64,000 nucleotides of DNA from Cydia pomonella (Eukaryota; Arthropoda; Insecta; Lepidoptera; Tortricidae): positions 9,477,228-9,541,227 of the forward strand of contig NC_084724.1 of the NCBI RefSeq assembly GCF_033807575.1, read 5' to 3'. The notes beneath the pieces were generated by a model. It searched no databases. It had not been told where the DNA came from and saw nothing but the letters and a program-made list of their open reading frames with translations. Each line of letters starts with the position of its first letter. Within the stretch, counting starts at the first letter, position 1. Positions 10,605 through 22,756 of this stretch are shown piece by piece. The translations under genes and the position numbers were made by a program.

Positions 10605-12857
10605 GTGTTATTTGGCTGCGATTTTCTGAAAAACGCATTTTCACTTGATTTTACGTTAGGGTTTGCATTATTATTTTTGACCCGGATGAAGTCCAAGTTC
10701 TCATGACGGAGTCAGGAGTTGGTCACCAGAACTCCTAATCTACTAATTATAATCCCATCGTGTTTGGGCTCAAAAGATTTGCCCTGACGAACACCATCGA
10801 TCTAGATGAGGTCCAGGGTCTCATGATGGAGTCAGGAGCTGGTCACTAGAACTCCTAATCTACTCATTATAATTCCATCGTGTTTGGGCTCGACAGAGTT
10901 GCCCTGATGAGCACCTTCAATCTAGATGAGGTCCAGGGTCTCATGATGGAGTCAGGAGCTGGTCACCAGAACTCCTAATCTACTCATCATAACTCCATCG
11001 TGTTTGGGTTCAATAGAGTTGCCCTGACGAGCACCATCAATCTAGATGAGGTCCAGGGTCTCATGATGGAGTCAGGAGCTGGTCACCAGAACTCCTAATC
11101 TACTCATCATAACTCCATCGTGTTTGGGCTCAATAGATTTGCCCTGATGAACACCATCGATCTAGATGAGGCCCAGGGTCTCATGATGGAGTCAGGAGTT
11201 GGTCACCAGAACTCCTAAACTACTCATCATAACCTCATCGTGTTCGGGCTCAATAGATTTGCCCTGACGAGCATCATCAATCTAGATAAAGTCCAGGGTC
11301 TCATGATGGAGTCAGGAGTTGGTCACTAGAACTCCTAATCTACTCATTATAATTCCAACGTGTTTGGGCTCAAAAGATTTGCCCTGATGAGCACCATCGA
11401 TCTAGATGAGGTCCAGGGTCTCATGATGGAGTCAGGAGTTGGTCACCAGAACTCCTACTCTACTCATCATAACTCCATCGTGTTTGGGCTCAATAGAGTT
11501 GCCCTGACGAGCACCTTCAATCTAGATGAGGTCCAGGGTCTCATGATGGAGTCAGGAGCTGGTCACCAGAACTCCTAATCTACTCATCATAACTCCATCG
11601 TGTTTGGGTTCAATAGAGTTGCCCTGACGAGCACCATCAATCTAGATGAGGTCCAGGGTCTCGTGATGGAGTCAGGAGCTGGTTACCAGAACTCCTAATC
11701 TACTCATCATAACTCCATCGTGTTTGGGCTCAATAGATTTGCCCTGATGAACACCATCGATCTAGATGAGGTCCAGGGTCTCATGATGGAGTCAGGAGTT
11801 GGTCACCAGAACTCCTAAACTACTCATCATAACCTCATCGTGTTTGGGCTCAATAGATTTGCCCTGACGAGCATCATCAATCTAGATAAAGTCCAGGGTC
11901 TCATGATGGAGTCAGGAGTTGGTCACTAGAACTCCTAATCTACTCATTATAATTCCAACGTGTTTGGGCTCAAAAGATTTGCCCTGACGAGCACCATCGA
12001 TCTAGATGAGGTCCAGGGTCTCATGATGGAGTCAGGAGTTGGTCACCAGAACTCCTAATCTACTCATCATAACTCCATCGTGTTTGGGCTCAAAAGATTT
12101 GCCCTGACGAGTACCATCGATCTAGATTAAGTCGAGGGTCTCATGATGGACTCAGTAGTTGGTCACCAGAACTCCTAATCTATTCATCATAATGGTAATT
12201 TGATGGTGCTTGTCGGAGTAAATCTATTGAGCCCAAACACGATGGAGTTATGATAAATAGATTACGAGTTCTGGTGACCAACTCCTGACTCCATCATGAG
12301 ACCCTGGACTTCATCTAGATCGATGGTACTCGTCAGGGCAAATCTTTTGAGCCCAAACACGATGGAATTATAATGAGTAGATTAGGAGTTCTGGTGACCA
12401 ACTCCTGACTCCATCATGAGACCCTGGACTTCATTTAGATCGATGGTACTCGTCAGGGCAAATCTATTGAGCTCGAATACGATGGAATTATAATGAGTAG
12501 ATTAGGAGTTCTAGTGACCTACTCCTGACTCCATCATGAGACCCTGGACTTCATCTAGATTGATGGTGCTCATCAGGGTAAATCTATTGAGCCCAAACTC
12601 GATGGAGTTATGATGAGTAGATTAGGAGTTCTGGGGAGTTCTGGTGACCAACTCCTGACTCCGTCATGAGACCCTGGACCTCATCTAGATCGATGGTGTT
12701 CGTCAGGGCAAATCTTTTGAGCCCAAGCACGATGGAATTATAATGAGTAGATTAGGAGTTCTGGTGACCAACTCCTGACTCCATCATAAGAACCTGGATG
12801 GACATTATTCGGGTCAAAAATAATAATACAAACCCTAACGTGATTTCAAATAACACT
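10605..12857. repeat. Foldback element with 120-bp satellite arms
   Basis: About 13 head-to-tail units of 120 bp run from 10680 to about 12185, then about 5 units run in the opposite orientation to about 12800. Each unit contains ATGATGGAGTCAGGAG, GGTCACCAGAACTCC and ATCGTGTTTGGGCTCAATAG. Units 10861-11460 and 11461-12060 match in register, giving a 600-bp (5 x 120) higher-order repeat. The outer flanks are also inverted copies (GTTAGGGTTTG and GTCAAAAATAATAATAC), so the whole block behaves as one foldback element with unequal arms. One reverse unit is lengthened by a small internal duplication near 12631. Confidence 0.85.
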
Positions 12858-12869
12858 GAAACTCTATAG

Positions 12870-13305
12870 CACTAATGTGCGCAAACGATTGGCATCTTGA
12901 CTACGCAGCATGGGTGCGTAGCCACCATGCCAATCGATACGACAACGAAACACTATCTGTCTCTCTCTCGTACTAATATGCACAAACGATTGGCATCTTG
13001 GCTGGGCAGCATGGGTGCGTAGCCAACATGCCAAACGTTTACGATACGACAAGGAAACACTATCTGTCTCTCTATCGCACTAATATGCGCAATCGATTGG
13101 CTTCTTGGCTAGGTATCATGGGTGCGTACCCAACATGCCAATCGTTTACGATACGACAACGAAACACTACTCTCTCTCTATCGCACTAATATACGCAAAC
13201 GATTGGTATTTTGGCTAGGCACTAAGCAAGTGTGTGGCCAACATGCCAATCGTTTACGATACGACAACGAAACACTATCTGTCTCTCTATCGCACTAATA
13301 TACTT
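12870..13305. repeat. Four tandem hairpin units of about 105 bp
   Basis: Each unit contains CGATTGGCATCTTGGCT and its approximate complement AGCCAACATGCCAATCG, then ACGACAACGAAACACTATC and CTGTCTCTCTATCGCACTA. Each could fold into a hairpin. This looks like a MITE amplified in tandem. Open frames in it are by-products. Confidence 0.75.
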
Positions 13306-15135
13306 TATTTATACCTGCAGTCATTTAGTAACTTCTTCATTTTCCATTGGTGTGAAAGAGACAGAATAAAGAGCAAGGGTTATAGTACACTCTGTAGTCT
13401 GTACACTTAGTAGTAGTGTACATAAAAAAAAAACTACTGTGCATATACAATAAAATAAAGAGTGCCCATATGATATCATATGACACTAAAATTAATGTTG
13501 CTTGAAATTATATTGAAAACTATCAAGATTATTCTAGTCTGCATTGAAACGCGCGTCGCGTTGCCGGCGCTCGCGTACCGAGCGCCAACGCCATCTATCG
13601 AGCGTTATTTCGTGAAATCGGAGAACGCTCCAAGGATTAAGGGCTCTTAATAAAATCGAACTCGAAACAGAACTCGATAAATGCTACATGCAAAGTTTCA
13701 TGATTTGTTATTGCTATCATAAAAAGGTATAGCGCTTATTTTTTTATATTTTCATGCGACCAGCTTATATACCACCGCGACCACCGCGATATTACCGGCT
13801 GACGATTTTTTAAATGAACAAAAGCATCTGAACTATCATTTGACAAAGTATCAAACGGGAGGCGATGACATTTTTTTTTGTTTTACGTATTTTGTGGCTG
13901 CCATTCCTCAACCCACCAACGGAGCGGCAGCTGACGTCCACGAGGGTTCGTCATACCAAGCCGTGTAGTGGTTACTACACGAGTTTTCAGCCGGCAGGCC
14001 ATGGAAATTTGTTCCTGGCTCGCGGTCTAATAATATTACATTGTCAATTTGTCACCCGACTTACATATGTACGCAAATTTTTCAACTCTATGGGAATTCG
14101 GAAATCTTCCAAGATTTAACCCACACATACATACTAACAAGGCAAGTTAAATAAACGCTTCTAAAAAACAGTCTATAATAAGTCTTGATCACCGACAGAA
14201 TAAATAAAATCTTGCAATAGGCGACAAACACAATCTTCCGGACGGACGCCTCGCTTGGAAGCCATAGAGTTGAGATATATGTAACTCATTGGCAAAAAGC
14301 AATCATGGTGGCAAATTACCAACTAAATTATAATTCGGGATCGAGAGGCCACTGTGAGATACTCGAGATATTATTACAACTGATCAACGATTCTTTGTAG
14401 AAAAAACCGGCAAAAATGTAACTTTTTATAGTCTACCAACCAATTGAAAAGATACATACGAGTAGGTATAGATTTGAGTTGCGGTTTTCCTTACCGGGGA
14501 AGTACCTACTTGAAATAAATGAAGTCTTATGTCAGAGCAATAAAATGTACCTACTATTTTTATTCAAGGTGCCCCTGAGCATTGCGAGACATTTTAACTA
14601 AGCATTCCTGGTAATATTTAGAAACTAAAATGTCATATAAAATTTTCTGGATTAGGCCTAGTTTCAGAGATAATTAAATGTTTTTCGAAATCATTCTTTC
14701 GCCATAAGTTGGTACGAAACACATTTTTGAGGTCTAGTCTGGACATACCTATTGATTGACATCGAAAAATTAAAAAAATGTATTCGAGAGGCTACTCCCA
14801 AATAAATAAAAAGTTTTTAGTTAATTTTAGGTTGTGGGTATGTGTTTATCAATAAAAATTACGTTTTATGTACAGGAGTATTCAAAAAAAGGAAAAAAAA
14901 AAACAAAAAAAAAAATTTTTTTTGACGAATTTCACAAAAAGTCATAACATTTTTTGCTTCTGTTGCCATCAGGAATGCACCGTTAAAATCTCTCGCAATG
15001 CTCACGGGCACCTTGTATATGCTCGTACCTATAGTATTTTAGAGTCAATACATACAGCCTCTGTCATGATGATGTTTTATTCCTCAATAGTTTTGCAGTC
15101 AACTCTACTAGCAGCAATACTAGGAGCGTAGCCGA
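13306..15135. other. Non-coding, no gene seen
   Basis: AT-rich, with a CpG-rich patch at 13550-13615 and A runs near 14890. Around 14040-14110 a segment with CACCCGACTTACATATGTACG resembles a dispersed lepidopteran repeat. No supported exon. Confidence 0.4.
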
Positions 15136-15671
15136 TTACACGGGAATAACCATCTTTTTTTTTATACTACGTCAGTGGCAAACAAGCATACGGCCCGCCT
15201 GATGGTAAGCAGTCTCCGTAGCATATGTACGCCTGCAACTCCAGAGGAGTTACATGCGCGTTGCCGACCAAAACCCCCCCTCACCCTCGTTGAGCTCTGG
15301 CAACCTTACTCACCGACAGGAACACAACACTCCTCTCTCGCGTTGTCCCGGCATTTTGCCACGGCTCATGGGAGGCTGAAGTCCGCTTGGCAACTAATCC
15401 CAAGAATTGGCGTAGGCACAAGTTTTTACGAAAGAGACTGCCATCTGACCTTCCAACCCAGACGGTAAACTATGGGTATTAGTCCGGTTTCCTCACGATG
15501 TTTTCCTTAACCGAAAAGCGGCTGGTAAATATCAAATGAAATGATAATATTGATAATTCATGTATAAGTTCCGAAAAACTCATTGGTACGAGCCACGGTT
15601 TGAACCCGCAACCTCCAGATTGCAAGTCACGCTCTTACCGCCAGGCCACCAGCGCTTTCACGGGAAAAACC
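15136..15671 (-). mobile_element. Composite SINE with LINE-like tail
   Basis: Read on the minus strand, a tRNA-like head (B box GGTTTGAACCC; head near 15600-15655) and the SINE body seen at 1225-1542 continue into the GGCAAACAAGC block (15170-15330) and end in an A-rich tail. The whole is flanked by one imperfect duplication, TTACACGGGAATAACC at 15136-15151 and TTTCACGGGAAAAACC at 15656-15671 (14 of 16 identical), so the two halves probably inserted as one retroposon. Confidence 0.65.
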
Positions 15672-16302
15672 GTAGTAGCGAAAACCAGAGAACACGCCTA
15701 GCGGGTCGTTGGCAAGGAATGTGTTAACTGGCCATTGGACCTTTATTACTGCAATAAGGAATACGAATTGTTAGCTGATAATGAGGAAGACGGCGACAGG
15801 GAATTAGGTAAGGTCAGTCAGGGCAAAGTACAACTAAGGGGCACGGGTATATCCTTAAACTACGTCCAAAAGTGAGGTTTAGGTACTGTGATTATCATCT
15901 CGCTTTGTGTTGTATTCCTGCCGGTGAGTATAGTTGCCGGAGCTCGAGGTTGCGGAATGTTAGGGTCGGCAACGTGCATGCTTGTTTGCCATCGACGTAG
16001 CGTAAAAGGGGGGGGGGGGGGGGGGCAAATGCAAATACGCTTTCGCCAGTCATAAAAGAGAGTTCACCCATAGTTCAGCAAGTTCATATCGCCACAGACT
16101 TAGGGGGGGGGGGGAAGAGATGCATACATTGTAAAATTTGAACTCCAGGGGGGGGGCTGCCCCCCCTCTGCTCCGCCCTGCCTGCGCCCTTGTCGCTGTA
16201 TGTTATTAGTAGGCACTAGACAATCTCGAGTTTTTATCACATATTAGTAATGGCTGATGTCATATTGCACTTATTTGTTTATCTAATGCGGGACTTAACC
16301 GT
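15672..16302. other. Non-coding with G runs
   Basis: Contains a degenerate minus-oriented GGCAAACAAGC-family fragment (about 15915-15998) and three G runs near 16009, 16105 and 16149. No gene seen. Confidence 0.45.
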
Positions 16303-16632
16303 GTGGTTCATTTTTTTGTCTCTGTATGTAATTCGTCACACAATTGGGTACAAAATTTTGTTAAATGGATAGAAAATGAGCCATCCATTATAAAAAAGTG
16401 GAATTTAAAATATTATATTGAGATTATAAAAAAATACAAGGCTCCGAGGCCTCAAAAAAAATTGTCTTTAAAAATAGAAAAGAAGATACCAGAAAGAGGA
16501 TACCATTCGATTCCATACATTTCATTGAAAAATAAATTGTATGACAACTATACACATAAACGCAATATTTCAGGGTCAAAATGGCAATTTCCTTCATCTT
16601 CCATACATTTAGGACAGACTTATATGATGTGA
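16303..16632 (+). other. Unidentified 109-codon open frame
   Basis: An open frame in AT-rich DNA would give a Lys- and Ile-rich basic protein (short stretch near the middle: KKYKAPRPQKKLSLKIEKK). It has no signal peptide, domain or splice context that I recognise. It is longer than expected by chance at this base composition and might be a relic exon or an element fragment. Confidence 0.2.
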
Positions 16633-17094
16633 CGTAACATCACCTTATCATTTTGTTAGAGGCGTTTCAATCGTCGACTGCGAGCGTCAGACTTTAACTC
16701 TCATTTCTGACCTTTGTGTTGCTTAAATGCCATGAGTCCTATATAGACATTTTATCCTCAGGAAAATCAAGATCGTTTGACATTATTTACAAAAAACAGT
16801 CAAGTAGCCAATTAAATAACACTTAAGGCCCAGTAAGTTAGTGTTCTACGTCACTGAGCGCAAGCGTGCGAAAGATGGATGTGCGTGCCCGGGAGCGCTG
16901 ACGCCATGTTTTCGAACTGTAATTTTTTGTACGTTTTAATAAAATATAAAGTAATCGATGTGTTCCCTCAAATATATTGCCGATTTTTTTCTATTAAGTG
17001 AAAGTCAAAAATTCAGGATTCGAAGTGATATTTTAAATCCCTCGAGAAAGGCCTTAAGATTGCTAATTAATTTTTGGCAGCCGAATTGTGATCT

Positions 17095-17490
17095 AAAAAA
17101 ATCGGCCAAAAGCATGTCGGGCCATGCTCAGTGTAGGGTTTTATAGTTACCAATCTGTCAGAACAGGCCAAACGAGGGCTGTTAATTAGTAAGCAGCAGC
17201 GCTTTGTACGTCTTTTTACTAAGAGAAGATTTTTGCAATAACTCAAAAAAGGCTGGACCTATCATTTTCGCTATAGTTTTCATTTAAAGTACTAAGCTTT
17301 TGTTTCACGATTTTTTTCATATTTTTTGTACCCATGGTTCAAAAGAGAGGAGGGGAACATTTTTTTCTTTCGCGATTATTTCCTAAAATATTAAGCTTTC
17401 TAGCACTAACGATCACGGAGCAAAGCCGAGGACGGACGGACAGACATACAGGGCGAAACTATAAGGGTTTCTAGGTGACTACGAAACCCT
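17095..17490 (+). repeat. Dispersed repeat shared with 60355-60920
   Basis: Begins CGGCCAAAAGCATGTCGGGC and ends near CTAGCACTAACGATCACGG, AGCAAAGCCGAGGACGG and a terminal GACGGACAGAC block. The 60-kb copy has the same beginning and end with a hairpin inserted. Confidence 0.6.
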
Positions 17491-17712
17491 AAAAAGCGCT
17501 GACTTTTCAAAAACTCCGCTTTCTGACGCTACTGCACCTTAACTATTCATTACCAGGAAAATACAACTCAACAGCTAATACCAACACGTACGTCACGGCT
17601 ATATTCGTCAAACATATTGTTTCGCGAAGCGTCCAGGCTAGCGAAGGCCAAGGCCGAGTTCCTCATAGGGCTGAAGGCCCGAAGAGAGGTGCGCTGGCGG
17701 GGAAGTTGGAGC

Positions 17713-18147
17713 TTAAGAGGCTGTCAATACCTAAAGCGCGCACACTGTCTATTTGTATCGGAGTAAATGAGATAGCACTGTCGCATGTTACTGGGCCTGG
17801 GAATAATAAGAAAATTATTTAAATAAAAAAAAGTGGATTATTAGGGTAATATTTTACTCATTAGCGGTTTAGATATAAATGTTTTGAAATTGTGATTTTA
17901 ATTGCAGACCCATAAGTCAAAACAATAAAGACATCGAACCGTTTAATTGTGATTTTAAGACCAATCTTTGCAATTATTTTCTATCGAGCCGATTTCGTTC
18001 AATCATGTATCGAGTACAACCACGGTCTTTGAAATATAATTAATATGAACATATATTTTTCTTACTTGACTAAAACAAATAGTCTTTCTTAAAAAACTGT
18101 TTAAGTAACATCAATTTCAAGGACATTGGGTGTTGACAGCCCCTTAA
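17713..18147. mobile_element. TTAA-flanked MITE, copy B
   Basis: A 427-bp element (17717-18143) bounded by TTAA, with termini GAGGCTGTCAA and TTGACAGCCCC. It is the reverse complement of 655-1088 with scattered differences. No coding capacity. Confidence 0.8.
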
Positions 18148-20002
18148 AGACGACCGAATAGTAAAAGTGTCTTGACAAGCACATATCGGGCCTACGGCCT
18201 TCATGACACACACACACCTTCATGCCCATAAGCCATAAAAATAAAGATGTGTGCCAATACCTATAACGTGTTTATTTAAGTATTTAACAAAATGTAAACA
18301 AACCACAAAACGGTATTTATTGAGCAAGAATATTCAAGTCAATTAATTCGATGTGACAAAACCTACAGAAATTTTACTACTTAATATTACTTACTCAATG
18401 TAACAATGAAGCTGCTATAATCGTGTTATTTTGCTATAAGGAATATATATATATATAAATACTTAGGATGATTTGATTAATCAATTATAATTTAGTTTTG
18501 CTATGACCTGGGCTTTTGGAAATGGAACATTTCGATCCCCAGACAATAATTCGAAAAGCTTCTCGAGATTGTTACGAGAAAATTTCGCGTTTTTGATAGA
18601 ACAACAAACCTTACCAACCATAATCACACCACAATTTAATTTTCTTTGATTTCTTAAGAAACAAAGATCATAATAATATATACAAATTCTGACAATGCAC
18701 GTTCGTACGCTATAATAATTTATTAAGTATTATTGTTTTAAATTTGCCGCTTAGAACATAAAATAATCTACAAAACGTTCACAAAACGCTGCGCCAGCGC
18801 TTTTAACAACGAGCGCCATCTATAAAAGTTGCGTGTACCTTAACCCTTTTCCAGGCCGAACCAATCTACAAGGTTTTCCCAAAAAATTCAAATATATTCC
18901 AATAAATCCAGCTTTGATGATCATTTGAAGACAAGTCACATTTTCCGAAAGTGCAGTCTAATTTGAACCTCAAATAGGATGGCTAAGGTTGAAATTCTAT
19001 TGGCACGTATGTGGTCGATAAATCATACTATGCCTGGAAAAGGGTTATAGAATAAACAACTAACCCAATTTTGTAATGTCGTTGTTTAGACCACAAAATT
19101 ATCTTATTGTAGTAATTTATTCATAAAACTTTACACGGCTCAATGACCCCATTAAAGTCCACGCTGCATTTTTGACCACTAGCGCCATCTGTGACAGTTA
19201 TCAGGAACTATCTCCTATAATTAGTAACTATGTAGCTTATCATCAGATTCACGAGTTCTAATTAGAATTTGTAAGTGTATACAAACGTGACGCACTAGCA
19301 AAGATAAGATTTATCAACACGAGTGCGCTGAAACATAATATATAAATGATACAGTCGAACGTTGGTAGCTCTATTAGCGAGGCTTTACTGCAGCAGTTTT
19401 GTCACAAAACGCCATATTCTATTCATAAAGCCTTTTACCAGTGCAATATGACTCGTGTGGATAATCTTACCATTACTCAAACCATATACGGTTAAAATGC
19501 CTTGATAAGCAATGTCACGGCTATAAATTGCATGCATAGACAACATTTGTGCGTTGTATGTATAAAATTATTTTTTATGTACAGTCGAGATCACAAATAT
19601 GTATTGCCATTCAGCGAGGGAATGCTGCCAGCATCTTTGGCACAATGCCGCGGGGGCCTTATTTAGATATATTTTAATTTAGATTAGTTTTTACCATTTT
19701 GTTTTATTATGTGCTGTATGTTTCCCATTAAATGTAATTTTTAATAGAAAAAAAAAATATGTATACATCTCTTCACCTTAATCCATGGCAACAAAGAGAA
19801 TTGATTATAATAGAGAGATAAACTCTAAGAAAAAAACGTGCCCGTTGGTTTGACATCCAAAACAGATGGCGCTGTCCTGCGCCATATGTTTTGCGGTCAC
19901 TGTATTGTCAAACGCCAACTTTGGACAATCAGAGTTATGACAAAATTCGAAACGCGAAATTGTCTTGGATTTTACGCATCATCTTAATCAATGTATCTTT
20001 TT
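18148..20002. other. Gene-free stretch with diverged repeats
   Basis: 18865-19045 matches 6050-6240. 19845-20000 (with TTTGACATCCAAAACAG and TGGCGCTGT) matches 58475-58600. The sequence GAGCGCCATCT or AGCGCCATCT recurs near 18810 and 19180. No exon supported. Confidence 0.45.
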
Positions 20003-20215
20003 GTATTTAAGTATTTATAAATATTTATATATGCTAAATATCGTTGTCTAAGTACCCACAACACAAGCCTAATTGAGCTTACTGTTGATTAGTTTCTAAG
20101 CATTATTGTGTACTTTTATTATGTACCTATGTTTAAACTTTTTGAATAAACGTCTTTATTATTATTATTATTATAACTTAGTCAATTTGTGTAAAAACGT
20201 CCTATAAAAAATTAC
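20003..20215 (+). mobile_element. SINE 3' body interrupted by a LINE tail
   Basis: The second-family SINE body (ATTTAAGTATTTATAAATAT, then TAAGTACCCACAACACAAGC) is broken after GAGCTTACTGT near 20092 and resumes at AACTTAGTCAATTTGTG near 20176. The insert ends in GAATAAACGTC and (TTA)n, a LINE 3' end. Confidence 0.6.
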
Positions 20216-20489
20216 AAAAAAATGATAAACCAAAAAGAAATATAAGTAAAAACAAAAAGAAAAGAAGGGTTGGCAAGAGTAGTGCCGGCAACCCACCACG
20301 CAAAATAGGCGCTATAATATGACGTCGAGTTGCGGAAACCAAACCCGCGAATACCTATAACCTATAACAAAAAGAAAAACTATGCAATAAGTTTTTTTTT
20401 GTTTTTACTTTCATTTGCCATCTTTGCAGTCATAATCAGATTGTACGAGTAACTATAAATTTCTTTTTCCAGGTAGTGGTCCATTAATA

Positions 20490-20908
20490 TTAACCTCCAT
20501 TCCTTTTATAAATGTGAAGAGAGCTGCTGGGTAATTCTCTCTGGTCTAGTTCCAAGATCTGCCACCTTTTGAGTCTTGTGTTGTTACTGTTGTCGTTTAA
20601 TATGTCTCTGGCAAATTCGTTCTAATGACTCGTGAGTCGTTTTTATATTTCTTTGAGAAACTATTTACTTCCTCTTTGAGGGTTGGTATAGGTAACTGCG
20701 CCAGCAGATACCCTAAGACGAGACTACTAAGGGAGAGGGGTTGGAACAAGTGTAAAAACTTCTACACTAATAGTTATTCAGTAGTTTATAAAAGTCTTAC
20801 CTCTGTGGCAGCTGTTGATGACATTCCTTGTGTATCACTGCCCGCTGCCATCGCCCACGTCACAGCAAACGCCATGGCACCCAAAATGTATGACCGTCTT
20901 CGCACCAT
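20490..20908 (-). CDS. Small two-exon membrane or secreted protein, unidentified
   Basis: Exon 1 (20908-20801, minus) starts ATGGTGCGAAGACGG and encodes 36 residues. A basic start (MVRRR) is followed by a hydrophobic segment (YILGAMAFAVTWAMAAG) that could be a signal peptide or membrane anchor. It ends GAG|gtaaga, phase 0. Exon 2 (20621-20490) follows an AG acceptor with an ATTAG end, phase 0, and encodes 43 residues starting NEFARDILND, with WQILELDQREL in the middle and YKRNGG at the C-terminus before TAA. Total 79 aa; intron 179 bp. Phase agreement and a good start context support it. I do not recognise the family; small mitochondrial or ER membrane proteins have this shape. Confidence 0.5.
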
Positions 20909-22756
20909 GATGATCACTGCAATTGACGCATTTTTTATTGTGAGAAAGGTTGCTACTTTTAAAGGTGACATTTAGGATAAGAGATTACCTTACCTAACTA
21001 AAATACAGCACCCAATTTGTTATCTAAGCTGTTATAATTCAAAAGTTAGCCATAGAGCCCTAATGTAAACCTAAATGAAGACTGAATGTGTCTGTCTGTT
21101 TGTCATTTTGTCACAGCCACTGAACCTTTGTTTTTTGCTGTTGCTCTGTTCTGTCCCATGAGCCATGAGTTTCAGACTAAGACAGTCTTCCTCTAACTTC
21201 AATAGTTTCAGATTTACCTAAACTATCCCTCTTAAAAAACACATTATAACAGTTTTGAATAATTCACAGTTAGTTTTAGTGAACTCATACCAACCGAATT
21301 ACCTTACAGGAGCAGGAGAGAAAAGTCAAAAACAATACAAAAGGTAATAACGGTCAATATCCCAGTTGATATAAGTCTGTTGAAACTTTGCTTTACAAGT
21401 GCATGTGATAATCATTCTATTTACAATCGAGATGGATAATCATAAGATAATCCTATAAGTCTTCTTTATAAGTTTACATAACAATTATTAATACAATAAT
21501 TGTACATTGTGTCAGACAATGCTTCATAACATGCAGTGTTTTTTTTTTTAGTTTTTTAATTCTTGCAATAAAAAATGTTAAGAAATAAAGGGTAAATGAT
21601 AAAGTCCAAGTCCACCACTGTACCACCATGCATAACTAAAAAATATATACTTTAAAGATTAAATAAATAATTATATCACACTTAAAATCTACAAGTACCT
21701 TTAAATTGCTGGCTATTCCATGTCACAGTTTAATACTAAATGAGCAGCAGTTACTTCATAGAGAGGTTTCCTTATTGATTATTATTAAATTATGATGAGT
21801 TACAAGTTTTGACAAAGGGTGCTAAAAATGACTTACATATCATAAATTTACATTTAGTATACCACATACCAGTGTACAATACATTGTTTGATAACGAGTG
21901 ACATACATAAAACATGTATTATGATACTTATGTTATTACTTAACAATGTAGGGAATTATAAAAAGGGCTGATCAAGACAAGGCAAATAGCTGGAAAATAG
22001 TGATAAATGAGGATAATTGAGTGTTACAAGTTATGATATTACTTCGGATTTACCTTGGAAAAGGAGATGACTAAATATAACAAATACTTAAGTTATTAGT
22101 TCTAGGGTACTGCAAGTTGTCATAGCAGCAGCTTAATACATTGCTTTCAGTGGGAAAGTAACATTTTTTACAATCCTTGAAACGTCACCGGTATTTAGTG
22201 AATGTGGTGATTGCCTGCTTACCTTATCTTCAGCGTAACTAGTCTTCAGATCTCTTGTTAGATCAATAATACTATATTTCTAAAACGGTTATACTATTGT
22301 CACATTACGTGATTATTAATATAAAAGTAATAACTGGATATCACATGAAAACACACATTTTCAGGAACACGGAACACATCGCGTTTGCGTTTCCTAAATT
22401 GACATGACAGAAGATCCGTTTTGATGTTGATGTTGGCACTTGGCAAGGTCCATTTCAAGCAAATAATGCAATTCTCATTTCAAGGAATCATAATAAATCA
22501 ATGTCGACTTAGTTATATTCCAATATTTCATAGTAGTAGCTACTGAAATGAATAGAATCTAAATAAAAATACCAATTGATATTTGAATACTATAATAGCT
22601 TTCAAACTGCCGAGCAACAAAAGTTAAGTAAACTAAACGTTTTCAACGTTTAGGTTGTGCTAGTAGCAATAGCAAAACGCTTCAAAGTGACGGACAACGG
22701 TGACGGACGGTCACCACAGTCAACAACTTTTATTATAACCCCTAAAATAAACCAAA
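20909..22756. other. Intergenic, no gene seen
   Basis: AT-rich. The last 400 bases (22330-22756) precede the EXOSC6 start and probably contain its promoter and 5' leader. No supported exon. Confidence 0.4.

Noticed and set aside
10680..12800. CRISPR-like array
   Set aside because: Units are full-length 120-bp tandem repeats with no unique spacers, and the DNA is animal nuclear.
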